From the NCBI GenBank assembly GCA_964486145.1, contig CAZAMT010000043.1, positions 1-19,941 of the forward strand: a DNA stretch of 19,941 bases. The letters are read 5' to 3'. Every line of letters starts with the position of its first letter. Position 1 is the first letter of the stretch. Under the pieces are notes generated by a model. The model worked only from the letters and a program-made list of their open reading frames with translations. It did not search any database and had not been told where the DNA came from. Made by a program: the position numbers and the translations under genes. This document shows, one piece after another, positions 1 through 7,451 of the stretch. This DNA comes from CAZAMT01 sp964486145 (GTDB lineage Bacteria > Bacteroidota > Bacteroidia > Bacteroidales > JAAAOM01).

Positions 1-155
1 ATAAAGCAGGTATTGACTGGACTTCGTATTCACACACTGGTGTACCGGTACCGGTTTTTGCACTGGGTCAGGGACAGTATGAATTCAGTGGCTACTATGA
101 CAATACCGATGTGGCAAAAAAGATAATTGCTATTGCTAAACTAAACGAGGAATAA
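1..155 (+). CDS. Alkaline phosphatase, C-terminal fragment
   Basis: This is the last 50 or so codons of a gene that begins left of the window; the open frame starts at base 3 and stops with TAA at 153-155. The peptide contains SHTGVPVPVFALGQG and then FSGYYDNTDVAKKI. This is the typical C-terminus of PhoA-type alkaline phosphatases, where the His of the HTG motif is a zinc ligand and a 'G..DNTDI.K' segment closes the fold. The enzyme hydrolyses phosphomonoesters and is usually periplasmic or a lipoprotein, but its export signal lies outside the window. A strong hairpin terminator follows 29 bases after the stop, so this gene ends its transcription unit. The family call rests on this short tail only, but the motif match is good. 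Confidence 0.85.
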   Translation, partial: KAGIDWTSYSHTGVPVPVFALGQGQYEFSGYYDNTDVAKKIIAIAKLNEE

Positions 156-183
156 TCTGGTTTTTAGTGAAAAAAAAATGTAT

Positions 184-214
184 AAAAAACCTGCATATGG
201 AATGCAGGTTTTTT
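184..214 (+). terminator. Intrinsic terminator after the alkaline phosphatase gene
   Basis: A perfect 13-bp inverted repeat pairs 184-196 with 202-214 around a five-base loop (197-201). The left arm starts with six A and the right arm ends with six T, so it could work in both directions. It separates the phosphatase from the YibE/F gene that starts at 238. Confidence 0.88.
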
Positions 215-237
215 ATTTACCTTGAATAAAAATACAT

Positions 238-1389
238 ATGGCCTTAAAAAAGAATAGGAAAAACAATTTGATTTTTGCTTTGTTTGTGAGTTTGGTTTGT
301 TTTGTCCTTATTTTACTTCCCACCGGCTTTGAAAACCCCGCCTTAACAAACAGCACCCAGAGGGAAAAGGCTACGGTGTTATCTGTAGATAATGAAGATC
401 TGCAAACTTTTGGGGTTGTTACTACCGGTACACAAGGTTTGGTCATTGAAATCCGATCAGGTAAATTTAAGGGTGATACCTTAAAAGCAACCAATGTCCT
501 CATGGGACTCATGAAAACTGATAAAATATTTAATAAAGGCGATAATGTTCTTGCTGTTTTAAAGCTAAACAAATCCAACAATAAAATTGTATCTGCAAGG
601 GCTGATGATATTTACCGGATTAACCTCGAATGGATCCTTTTTGGACTTTTTGCTGTTTTTTTAATTTCTTTTGCCGGCTGGACAGGTTTTAAGGCATTGT
701 TGTCCTTCGTATTCACTGCTCTGGCTATCTGGAAAATCCTGATCCCTTTTTTTCTGAAAGGGTATTCCCCTGTTCCGGTTTCTCTGGCAATCATATCGGT
801 AACCACTGCTGTTATAATTTTACTGATTAGTGGCCTTTCCAGAAAAGGTTTGGTTGCGTTGTCAGGCTCAATTGTAGGTATTACCATAACCTCCGTCCTG
901 GCCCTGCTATTCGGTCATTTCTTCAGGATTCCCGGAACAGTGCAGGAATTTTCCGAAGCGCTTCTCTATGCGGGGTTTGCTCATTTAAGGTTATCAGATA
1001 TTTTTTTATCGGCCATTTTTATTTCCGCAGCGGGTGCAGTTATGGATGTGGCCATGGATATTTCTGCATCACAAAACGAACTTATCGAAAAGCGGCCGGA
1101 CATGAAATCCAAAGAATTGATGCTTTCCGGTTTTAGCATTGCCTACCCGGTTATCGGAACCATGACAACCACCCTGCTGTTTGCATATTCCGGTAGTTTT
1201 ATCTTTGTTTTCATGGTGTTTATGGCCAAAGGAACGCCCATGACAACTATTTTCAATACCAATTACATTGCTGCTGAGATACTGCACACCCTGGTCGGTA
1301 GTTTTGGCCTGGTTCTGGTTGCCCCGGCAACGGCCATTATTGGTGGATATGCATATACCCATGGATTGGCGAAAAAGGAAAAACCATAA
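238..1389 (+). CDS. YibE/F family integral membrane protein
   Basis: The 383-residue protein fits the YibE/F family, whose function is poorly defined. It has an N-terminal membrane anchor (about residues 11-30) and then a soluble, probably extracytoplasmic stretch of about 100 residues rich in beta-type sequence (45-125). A bundle of about seven hydrophobic segments runs from about 131 to the end. The family signature GAVMDVAMDISASQNE lies at about 266-281 and is followed by a conserved membrane segment with YPVIGTMTTTLLFAYSG. The length is normal for the family. The ATG at 238 is chosen because it lies just before the anchor; no clear Shine-Dalgarno site is visible. It follows the phosphatase terminator at once, so its promoter must lie between about 214 and 238 or it relies on read-through. 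It converges with nrdG. A transport role is often suggested for the family, but nothing here fixes a substrate. Confidence 0.85.
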   Translation: MALKKNRKNNLIFALFVSLVCFVLILLPTGFENPALTNSTQREKATVLSVDNEDLQTFGVVTTGTQGLVIEIRSGKFKGDTLKATNVLMGLMKTDKIFNKGDNVLAVLKLNKSNNKIVSARADDIYRINLEWILFGLFAVFLISFAGWTGFKALLSFVFTALAIWKILIPFFLKGYSPVPVSLAIISVTTAVIILLISGLSRKGLVALSGSIVGITITSVLALLFGHFFRIPGTVQEFSEALLYAGFAHLRLSDIFLSAIFISAAGAVMDVAMDISASQNELIEKRPDMKSKELMLSGFSIAYPVIGTMTTTLLFAYSGSFIFVFMVFMAKGTPMTTIFNTNYIAAEILHTLVGSFGLVLVAPATAIIGGYAYTHGLAKKEKP

Positions 1390-1420
1390 ACCGCAAGTTT
1401 TTTGTCATAACAATGTGTTT

Positions 1421-1439
1421 AGCCTGATTTAGGCTTTTT
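1421..1439 (+). terminator. Weak candidate terminator after the YibE/F gene
   Basis: A five-base-pair stem, AGCCT (1421-1425) with AGGCT (1431-1435), has a five-base loop and is followed by T (1436-1439). It lies between two convergent genes. On the opposite strand the stem is not followed by T, so it would serve only the plus-strand gene. The stem is short, so the call is tentative. Confidence 0.4.
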
Positions 1440-1488
1440 CCCTTTTAAATGCAATAAAATTTATCAGATGGTTTCCATTTTACCTTTG

Positions 1489-2232
1489 TTAATCCCTGAA
1501 TCTCACATTACCGGAATGATGGAAACGTTCTTTTAACCCGGTAAATTCCTGAAACGGCTCAATTTTTAAATCTTTAATTGCCGGAGATGTTTGAAATTGC
1601 TGGAAGTACAGGGGAGCCCTCACAGAACCGGCTATCTGCAGAGCATCTTTCATAGTGTGATTGGTTTTTGTTAAGGTTGACCTGAATTCGAAATTTACGT
1701 TTGCCGTTTGTAAAAGGGTGATGGAATGTTGTACATGATCAAGCATTTCTTTATCGAACTGCTGGCCTGCAATGTTTTGGTAATCTTTAAGGTGAAGCGG
1801 TGCTTTGATATCCATGGCCACGTAATCCAATAGTTTTTCCTTAACAAGGTTACTCAGCATATCAGGATTGGTGCCATTCGTATCCAGTTTTACTTTTACA
1901 TCCAATTCTTTTATTTTTTTTATAAACGGAATTAATGATTGGTGTATCGTTGGTTCGCCACCTGAAATGGTCACGGCATCCAATAAAAGACGGTTATTTT
2001 CAATCCATGTTATTACTGTTGCTACATCAAATTTTTCAGATTTATTTATGATGTCAGGATTTACAAGTTCCGGATTGTGACAATAGTTACACCGGAAGTT
2101 ACATCCTGCAGTGAAAACCACTGCTGAAATATTTCCCGGGTAATCAATCAGGCTTTGCTTCATAAATCCGCCAATGGGTAAGTCCAAATATGTTTTTTCC
2201 GGTTTCATTGGAGTTACTTTTATCTTCGCCAT
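1489..2232 (-). CDS. nrdG: Anaerobic ribonucleotide reductase activating protein (radical SAM)
   Basis: NrdG uses a [4Fe-4S] cluster and S-adenosylmethionine to generate the glycyl radical on NrdD. The radical-SAM motif is plain: C44-N-F-R-C48-N-Y-C51 (CxxxCxxC), inside TAGCNFRCNYCHNPEL. The preceding KQSLIDYPGNISAVVFT is typical of this activase type. Further on, a TISGGEPTIH segment matches the GGE SAM-binding motif. At 247 residues it is slightly long. The first 20 or so residues are poorly conserved in kind, so a start at Met9 or even Met24 is possible. It lies 56 bases downstream of nrdD on the same strand, in the usual nrdD-nrdG order, so it is very probably co-transcribed from the riboswitch-controlled promoter near 4856. 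No terminator follows it on its own strand. Confidence 0.93.
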   Translation of the reverse strand: MAKIKVTPMKPEKTYLDLPIGGFMKQSLIDYPGNISAVVFTAGCNFRCNYCHNPELVNPDIINKSEKFDVATVITWIENNRLLLDAVTISGGEPTIHQSLIPFIKKIKELDVKVKLDTNGTNPDMLSNLVKEKLLDYVAMDIKAPLHLKDYQNIAGQQFDKEMLDHVQHSITLLQTANVNFEFRSTLTKTNHTMKDALQIAGSVRAPLYFQQFQTSPAIKDLKIEPFQEFTGLKERFHHSGNVRFRD

Positions 2233-2288
2233 TTTTTTAAAAGTAAATATTCACTATATCGCAGAATTCATCGATTACCAAAAGGAAA

Positions 2289-4487
2289 TCACAGTCTTTC
2301 GTTCATGGGCAAAATTGTTTTTACAATGCCAGTTGTCGTATGCTCATGCTTTGTATTTCCTTTAACTGGATCAAACAGTGCCCGATCGGTAAATTCTTGT
2401 TGTTTTCCTTCATTCCATTGATCTACAGGTCGTAAGTATCCAACAATTCTTGAGTAAACGGTGCATGACTGTTTTTTTCCCCGGGCCTTGCATTTCGGGC
2501 AAAGCTTATGTTCCCCAAAAATATACCCATGCTCCTCACAAATACTAAATGTTGGTGATAAGGTAATGTAAGGCAGTTTAAAATTGTTTGTCACTTTCTG
2601 CAGCAACTTTTTCACAGAATTCACTGGTAACTGGTTTTCACCAACAAAGGTGTGAAACACGGTGCCTCCTGTGTATTTTGTCTGGAGAGCATCCTGCAAC
2701 CTGAGCGCTTCAAAGAGATCATCGGTATGATTTACAGGTAATTGCGTTGAATTGGTGTAATACGGTTGTCCTCCTTTTTTATATGCCTGCTCATTTGCAA
2801 CGATGATATCGGGGTATTGCATTTTGTCAATGCGCGCCAGGCGGTATGATGTTCCCTCGGCAGGTGTGGCTTCCAGGTTGTATATATTACCGGTTTCCAA
2901 CTGAAAACCTTCCAGTTTTTTCCGCATAAAATCCATGATACGGGTGGCAAAGGTATGACCTTGTTGCTCAGCAATGCTACAGCCCATGAAATTCAGGCTG
3001 CATTCATTCATCCCGATAATGCCGATGGTTGAAAAATGGTTGCCCCAGTAGATTCCGTTTTTTTTGTGCAGGTGTCGCAGGTAAAATTTCGAATAGGGGA
3101 ATAATCCCTGTTCGGTCAATCGTTCAATAACCTTTCGTTTTATTTCAAGGCTGTTTTTACCCAATTCCATCAGTCTGCTGAGCCGTTGAAAAAAGTCTTT
3201 CTCCGACTTGGCCTCGTAACCCAGTTTTGGCAGATTGATGGTTACCACACCAACCGAACCGGTGAGCGGGTTAGCCCCAAACAAGCCGCCCCCTCTTTTT
3301 TGCAATTCACGCTTATCCAATCGTAATCGGCAACACATGCTTCGAACATCATCCGGGTCCATATCGGAGTTTACAAAGTTTGAAAAGTACGGAATACCGT
3401 ATTTGGCTGTTATCTCCCAGATTTTTTCGTAACTGGGATTGTCCCATTCAAAACCCGGTGTAATGTTGTAGGTAGGGATGGGGAAAGAAAAAACACCACC
3501 GTTGGCATCGCCTTCGAGCATTACTTCTGCAAAAGCCTTGTTAAAAACATCAATTTCTTCCTGAAAATCGCCATAGCTGTGCTCTTGTGGCTGCCCGCCA
3601 ATGATCACAGGCTGGGCCGAGAGAAAACCGGGAACCTTTAAATCGAGTGTTACATTGGTAAAAGGTGTCTGAAAACCCACACGGGTAGGTACATTGATAT
3701 TGAAGAAGAACTCCTGCAGGCATTGTTTAACCTGATTGTAAGTGAGTTTGTCATACCTGATAAACGGAGCAAGGTAGGTATCAAAATTAGAGAACGCCTG
3801 TGCACCTGCGGCTTCTCCCTGCATGGTATAAAAAAAGTTAACAATTTGCCCAAGCGCTGATCGCAGGTGTTTTGCGGGCTTGCTCTGAATTTTTCCTTCA
3901 ACGCCGCGGAAGCCGGTCATCAGCAAATCTTCCAGGTCCCAGCCTACACAGTATACGCTTAAAAAACCCAAATCGTGAATATGGAATCGTCCTTTTTTAT
4001 GGGCGTCGGCAATTTCCCCGGGATAAATATGGTTCAACCAGTACTGCGAGCTGATGAGCGTAGAAACATGCTGGTTCAGGCCCTGAAGTGAATAGGTGGA
4101 ATTGGCGCTCTCTTTAACCCTCCAGTCAGTCAGATTGATGTAATCTTCTACCATTTCGATGTTTGAAAACATTTCTTTGGCATCCCGTATGTTTTGATGC
4201 TGATACCGGTAAATAATGTATGCCTTTGCTGCCTCGTATTCACGGTTCTCAAAAAGCACGTTTTCAACGACATCCTGGATTTCTTCAACAGCAGGGGGTT
4301 CTTTTCTGGCATTTAGCCGGAGCTTTTCCTCTACCTGGCGGGCGTACATGCCTGCTTTTCCCCTGTTGGGAATTCCTACAGCCCGAAGGGCTTTAAAAAT
4401 AGCAAACGAAATCTTTTCTTCATCAAACGGTACGTGTTGACCGTCCCTTTTTACAATTGTCTTGATCAAAGCTGCATTCTTTTCCAT
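2289..4487 (-). CDS. nrdD: Anaerobic (class III) ribonucleoside-triphosphate reductase
   Basis: NrdD makes deoxyribonucleotides from ribonucleoside triphosphates without oxygen, using a glycyl radical installed by NrdG. The 732-residue protein has an N-terminal ATP-cone (about 8-101) for allosteric control and then the large catalytic barrel. Recognisable segments are MCCRLRLDKRE (Cys385-Cys386 region, likely to hold the thiyl cysteine) and GGGLFGANPLTGSVGVV (about 398-414). The C-terminal metal site has CEEHGY (Cys650), CPKC (Cys663, Cys666) and Cys675. The glycyl radical loop is SRIVGYLRPVDQWN, which puts the radical at about Gly683. The length is normal and nothing looks broken. The ATG is at 4487-4485. 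A 5' leader of about 370 bases contains a full cobalamin riboswitch, so expression is expected to fall when adenosylcobalamin is abundant. Confidence 0.96.
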   Translation of the reverse strand: MEKNAALIKTIVKRDGQHVPFDEEKISFAIFKALRAVGIPNRGKAGMYARQVEEKLRLNARKEPPAVEEIQDVVENVLFENREYEAAKAYIIYRYQHQNIRDAKEMFSNIEMVEDYINLTDWRVKESANSTYSLQGLNQHVSTLISSQYWLNHIYPGEIADAHKKGRFHIHDLGFLSVYCVGWDLEDLLMTGFRGVEGKIQSKPAKHLRSALGQIVNFFYTMQGEAAGAQAFSNFDTYLAPFIRYDKLTYNQVKQCLQEFFFNINVPTRVGFQTPFTNVTLDLKVPGFLSAQPVIIGGQPQEHSYGDFQEEIDVFNKAFAEVMLEGDANGGVFSFPIPTYNITPGFEWDNPSYEKIWEITAKYGIPYFSNFVNSDMDPDDVRSMCCRLRLDKRELQKRGGGLFGANPLTGSVGVVTINLPKLGYEAKSEKDFFQRLSRLMELGKNSLEIKRKVIERLTEQGLFPYSKFYLRHLHKKNGIYWGNHFSTIGIIGMNECSLNFMGCSIAEQQGHTFATRIMDFMRKKLEGFQLETGNIYNLEATPAEGTSYRLARIDKMQYPDIIVANEQAYKKGGQPYYTNSTQLPVNHTDDLFEALRLQDALQTKYTGGTVFHTFVGENQLPVNSVKKLLQKVTNNFKLPYITLSPTFSICEEHGYIFGEHKLCPKCKARGKKQSCTVYSRIVGYLRPVDQWNEGKQQEFTDRALFDPVKGNTKHEHTTTGIVKTILPMNERL

Positions 4488-4574
4488 ACATTCAGTGTTT
4501 ACATTATACTAATTTTATTAATGCAGCTCTCGGAAAAAATAAGGGTAGTATATACACAGATATTCCTATCCTCT

Positions 4575-4591
4575 GCTTTTCACCCGAAAGC
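4575..4591 (-). promoter_or_regulatory. Candidate regulatory hairpin (P13-like) of the cobalamin riboswitch
   Basis: Just downstream of the riboswitch core the minus strand can form GCTTT/AAAGC with loop CGGGTGA. The loop contains CGGG, which can pair with CCCG in the L5 loop of the core (plus-strand 4748-4753, read on the minus strand as TCCCCG). A kissing contact between L5 and a 3' hairpin loop is the established regulatory device of this riboswitch class. The hairpin ends about 88 bases before the nrdD start, so it does not itself cover the start codon. The pairing is read by eye and is an inference. Confidence 0.55.
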
Positions 4592-4610
4592 TATGGATCT
4601 TTTTACAACT

Positions 4611-4838
4611 TTGCTGGCAGGTCTTCTGGCTTTCCGGGTTTTCAATCCCTTCCCAACCTACCGGTATGAGCCGGCATGAACGGTTAGTGGATAAATATTG
4701 AAAACGTTTCCGGACTAATTCAGGAGTACCGGAATGGATTACAGCTGCGGGGACAGCTCCTGACTTTCCCAATGATAGTTGGGATCACAGGATTCCCTTT
4801 TCATCCCGAACTGATGGATCACTTCGGGAAACCAACAA
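4611..4838 (-). ncRNA. Cobalamin (B12) riboswitch upstream of nrdDG
   Basis: Read on the minus strand, the leader carries the conserved parts of the adenosylcobalamin aptamer in order. The outer stem P1 pairs TTGTTGG (4838-4832) with CCAGCAA (4617-4611), with one G-U wobble. Next come GATGAAAAGGGAATCCTGTG (around 4807-4788) and GGGAAAGTCAGGAGCTGTCC (around 4770-4751). The stem AGCTG/CAGCT follows, with loop TCCCCG (4748-4753). The B12 box AGCCAGAAGACCTGCC lies at 4631-4616, close to the consensus AGYCAGRARACCTGCC. The aptamer is about 228 bases, a normal size. It starts about 18 bases after the predicted transcription start and ends 123 bases before nrdD. It therefore reads into nrdD-nrdG and not into the TonB receptor behind it. 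Confidence 0.95.
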
Positions 4839-4862
4839 GCGTGCTTACAATTTTACATTAAA

Positions 4863-4895
4863 CAAATATATATCTAAAGGATAGTTTTAAACAAA
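4863..4895 (-). promoter_or_regulatory. Predicted Bacteroidota-type promoter for the riboswitch-nrdDG operon
   Basis: On the minus strand TTTG (4895-4892) is followed after 21 bases by TATATTTG (4870-4863), a full match to the TAnnTTTG -7 element. This predicts transcription starting near 4856, about 18 bases before the first paired base of the riboswitch. The fit in position supports both calls. The rest of the gene-free stretch 4488-5029 holds the riboswitch, its expression platform (4488-4610) and AT-rich DNA (4896-5029) in which I see nothing else. Confidence 0.65.
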
Positions 4896-5029
4896 ATTAA
4901 AAATATAACAATTTATTAATTTGATAATTAGATATATACCAGATGTTAATAATTAATTGCCGTAAACGTAAATCAAAATATTTAATCATACTTTCCCAAT
5001 AATTTGACGGGTTTTAAAATTGAAATGTA

Positions 5030-7351
5030 CTATAAAGATTTCAACCGCAATCCCACATAAAAGGTCCGGGGCAGGCCGGGCCCATAAATATAGTTGCTAT
5101 CCCGGTTTTTGCCAGTGTCAAAATCGTTTTGGTATGCGTTGGTAATGTTTTTCACGCCACCGAAAATCTCAATACCAGAATCAATGGAATTGAAACCAAA
5201 CGTATATCCTGCTTTCAGGTTTATCTCGGTGAACGGATCGGATGTTTTATATTCATCGATATCCTGTTCCGGGGCACCTGCAAAATGGGCCAGCTCCATG
5301 GGCCCGGTGTAAACACTGCTGATGGATGCATTGATCCTGTCGTTGGGCATAATCAACAGCGTAAGGTATCCATATTCATTGGGTGTGCGCAGAAATTCGC
5401 TTTTTGGTTCCAGGCCTTCAATGGTTTCAACAGGTTCGTCATACAAACTGGTCTGCATTGTAAATCCGCCTTCCAGTTGCATCAAACGATTGTAATTTGC
5501 CCGCAGTTCCAGTGTTCCACCACGAACAGTTGCCCCGGGGCCGTTTCGTTTTTCAAACCGTTCACCAAATTCGTCTTCACCAATGGGTTGCAGGTAAAAA
5601 GCATCATTCAGTTTCGTGTAAAAACCTTCAAGGGTAAAGCCAAAAATGTAGCGTTCAGTGGGATGATCAACATTGATGGACCCGCTAAAGCTGTTGGAAC
5701 GCTCCTCTTGTAGATCATTACTAAGTGATATTCGGGAAATACCTCCGCCGGCAAAGGCGATATGCATATCCGCATCGAAAGCTTGCGGGGCGCGAAAACC
5801 GGTTCCCCATGTTGCACGGATCTGGGTATAGTTTTTCAACCGGTAAAGTAATGAAATTCGCGGACTGAGGATGACATTTTCCACCAGGTTGTGTTTATCC
5901 ACGCGAAGTCCGGCAAGTAAATTAATATTTTGCAGCATTTGCCAGTCACTTTGAAAAAATCCTCCGGCATTTCTGGAAAGTTGGTCGGTTTCATAATTGT
6001 ATGCCGGAATAGTATCAAAAACGTCATCAAAAATATACTCGGCGCCGATGGTTAACACATTGCTGCCTCCCAAAAAATCCTGCAATCGATGATTAAACTG
6101 TGTACCTGCCTGCCATGTAGTATTGTTCGTGTAACCATAAGGGGGGGTAGCCAGGTGTTGCTCAATGGCTGTTTCCGCATCGGGAAAAATTCCCGTGTAA
6201 TGATCCCTGTCGGTATGCTGGCCAGCGGTGTACACGATGAATGAGCTGTTGTCTTCATTGAAATTGACCTGGTAATCAATACCGCCCATGAAAACATTGT
6301 GGGTGCGTTCCTCGGATTGCAAGGCTATATGGGCCGGATCATTCACCATCTCTCCGCCGTAGCGGTATTCATAGAGGCTGGTAAAATTTATTTCAAGTTT
6401 CTGGTTTTGGGTGGGGCGATAATACAGGTTTGCCCCAAAAGAGTTGTTCGCTAATTCAGGAAGTTCTGAGAAATTATCATTGTTATGATCGTAGGTTTCT
6501 CTTGTACGACGGTTTACATAAAGAGATACCCCTGCGTTTCGTTTGGTAGTTAGTAAACTTAGATTTCCGTTTAACACAACATCAGTGGCTTCTCCTTTAA
6601 TGCTTTGGGCAGTCACACTCACATCGTAATTCTCCTGATCGGGAATTTTGGTAATGATGTTGACTGTTCCCCCGATGGCACTTGAACCGTAGAGTGCTGA
6701 GCCTCCCCCGCGCACTACCTCAATGCGGTCAACCATGTTGGCAGGAATTTGTTCCATTCCATACAGCCCGGTGAGCGGGCTGAAAATGGGACGTCCGTTA
6801 ATTAAAATCTGGGAATAACCTCCACCCAGTCCGTTCATCCGGAGCTGAGTATAGCTGCACGTCTGGCAATCTGTCTCTATACGCAACCCGGGCTGAAAAC
6901 GCAATCCTTCCGATATGTTGCAGGCATCTACCATTCGTAGCGATTTGCTTTCCAGTACATTCACAATTACTGGTGATTCTGTTTGCCGTTTAAACGTTTT
7001 TGTGCCGGTTACCACTACTTCATTCAGTGCCATGGTTTCTTCAGGAAGCGTAAAATTCACTTCCAGGGTTTTCCCTCTGGTAATGGTTACCGTATCTTTT
7101 TGCGTTCCGTATCCCAATGATTTGGCCACAACCACATGTGTGCCTTCCGGCAGATCAATGAGCATGTAATGGCCGGTTTCATCGGTAGTTGTGCCAATGG
7201 TTGTTCCTTCCAGGTAAATACTGGCAAAAGGAATGTGCTCGTTATTATTCGCTGATTTTACATCTCCGAAGATGTTGGCATCTGTTCGCTGGGCATGTGC
7301 AGATGCCATGGCTAAAAAGGCTAAAGCAAGTAAGGGTAATTTTTTTTTCAT
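5030..7351 (-). CDS. TonB-dependent outer-membrane receptor with CxxC plug (substrate unknown)
   Basis: The 773-residue protein imports a scarce ligand across the outer membrane using TonB energy. A signal peptide (1-20, ending SAHA before Gln21) is followed by a carboxypeptidase-regulatory-like beta-sandwich (about 25-105) and a TonB-box-like segment, LNEVVVTGTK (109-118). The plug domain (about 125-235) contains NGLGGGYSQILINGRP and RIEVVRGGGSALYGSSAIGG. The 22-strand barrel ends in an aromatic-rich terminus, GLPRTFYVGLRLKSL. The plug has an unusual Cys162-Q-T-Cys165 pair plus Cys144. It is divergent from the DASS symporter gene (100-base gap). The cobalamin riboswitch lies downstream of it, so proximity is not evidence of B12 control. 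A BtuB-like, metal or siderophore substrate are all possible. Confidence 0.9.
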   Translation of the reverse strand: MKKKLPLLALAFLAMASAHAQRTDANIFGDVKSANNNEHIPFASIYLEGTTIGTTTDETGHYMLIDLPEGTHVVVAKSLGYGTQKDTVTITRGKTLEVNFTLPEETMALNEVVVTGTKTFKRQTESPVIVNVLESKSLRMVDACNISEGLRFQPGLRIETDCQTCSYTQLRMNGLGGGYSQILINGRPIFSPLTGLYGMEQIPANMVDRIEVVRGGGSALYGSSAIGGTVNIITKIPDQENYDVSVTAQSIKGEATDVVLNGNLSLLTTKRNAGVSLYVNRRTRETYDHNNDNFSELPELANNSFGANLYYRPTQNQKLEINFTSLYEYRYGGEMVNDPAHIALQSEERTHNVFMGGIDYQVNFNEDNSSFIVYTAGQHTDRDHYTGIFPDAETAIEQHLATPPYGYTNNTTWQAGTQFNHRLQDFLGGSNVLTIGAEYIFDDVFDTIPAYNYETDQLSRNAGGFFQSDWQMLQNINLLAGLRVDKHNLVENVILSPRISLLYRLKNYTQIRATWGTGFRAPQAFDADMHIAFAGGGISRISLSNDLQEERSNSFSGSINVDHPTERYIFGFTLEGFYTKLNDAFYLQPIGEDEFGERFEKRNGPGATVRGGTLELRANYNRLMQLEGGFTMQTSLYDEPVETIEGLEPKSEFLRTPNEYGYLTLLIMPNDRINASISSVYTGPMELAHFAGAPEQDIDEYKTSDPFTEINLKAGYTFGFNSIDSGIEIFGGVKNITNAYQNDFDTGKNRDSNYIYGPGLPRTFYVGLRLKSL

Positions 7352-7365
7352 TTTCGTGGGTTTTA

Positions 7366-7395
7366 TTGATTATTGAAATTTGCTTATTAATTTTG
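7366..7395 (+). promoter_or_regulatory. Predicted promoter for the symporter-kinase-receiver operon
   Basis: TTG (7366-7368) is followed after 19 bases by TAATTTTG (7388-7395), which matches the Bacteroidota TAnnTTTG element. The start would be near 7402, giving a leader of about 50 bases to the ATG at 7452. I found no equally good match on the other strand for the divergent TonB receptor. Confidence 0.5.
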
Positions 7396-7451
7396 TGGCT
7401 GCATTTTTCATGTTCTTATATACTCTGTAAATTAATTTACTTAATACGCTC

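Noticed and set aside
4566..4772. A 68-codon minus-strand frame upstream of nrdD
   Set aside because: It lies wholly inside the cobalamin riboswitch, and its codons follow the aptamer's conserved bases. The structure explains the sequence better than a protein does.
5129..5713. A 194-codon plus-strand frame opposite the TonB receptor
   Set aside because: It is antisense to the well-conserved barrel of the receptor and has no recognisable domain or signal.
5030..7351. Calling the TonB receptor BtuB because of the nearby B12 riboswitch
   Set aside because: The riboswitch is transcribed away from the receptor's start and lies behind its stop codon, so it cannot control this gene in cis from the 5' end. 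The substrate was left open.
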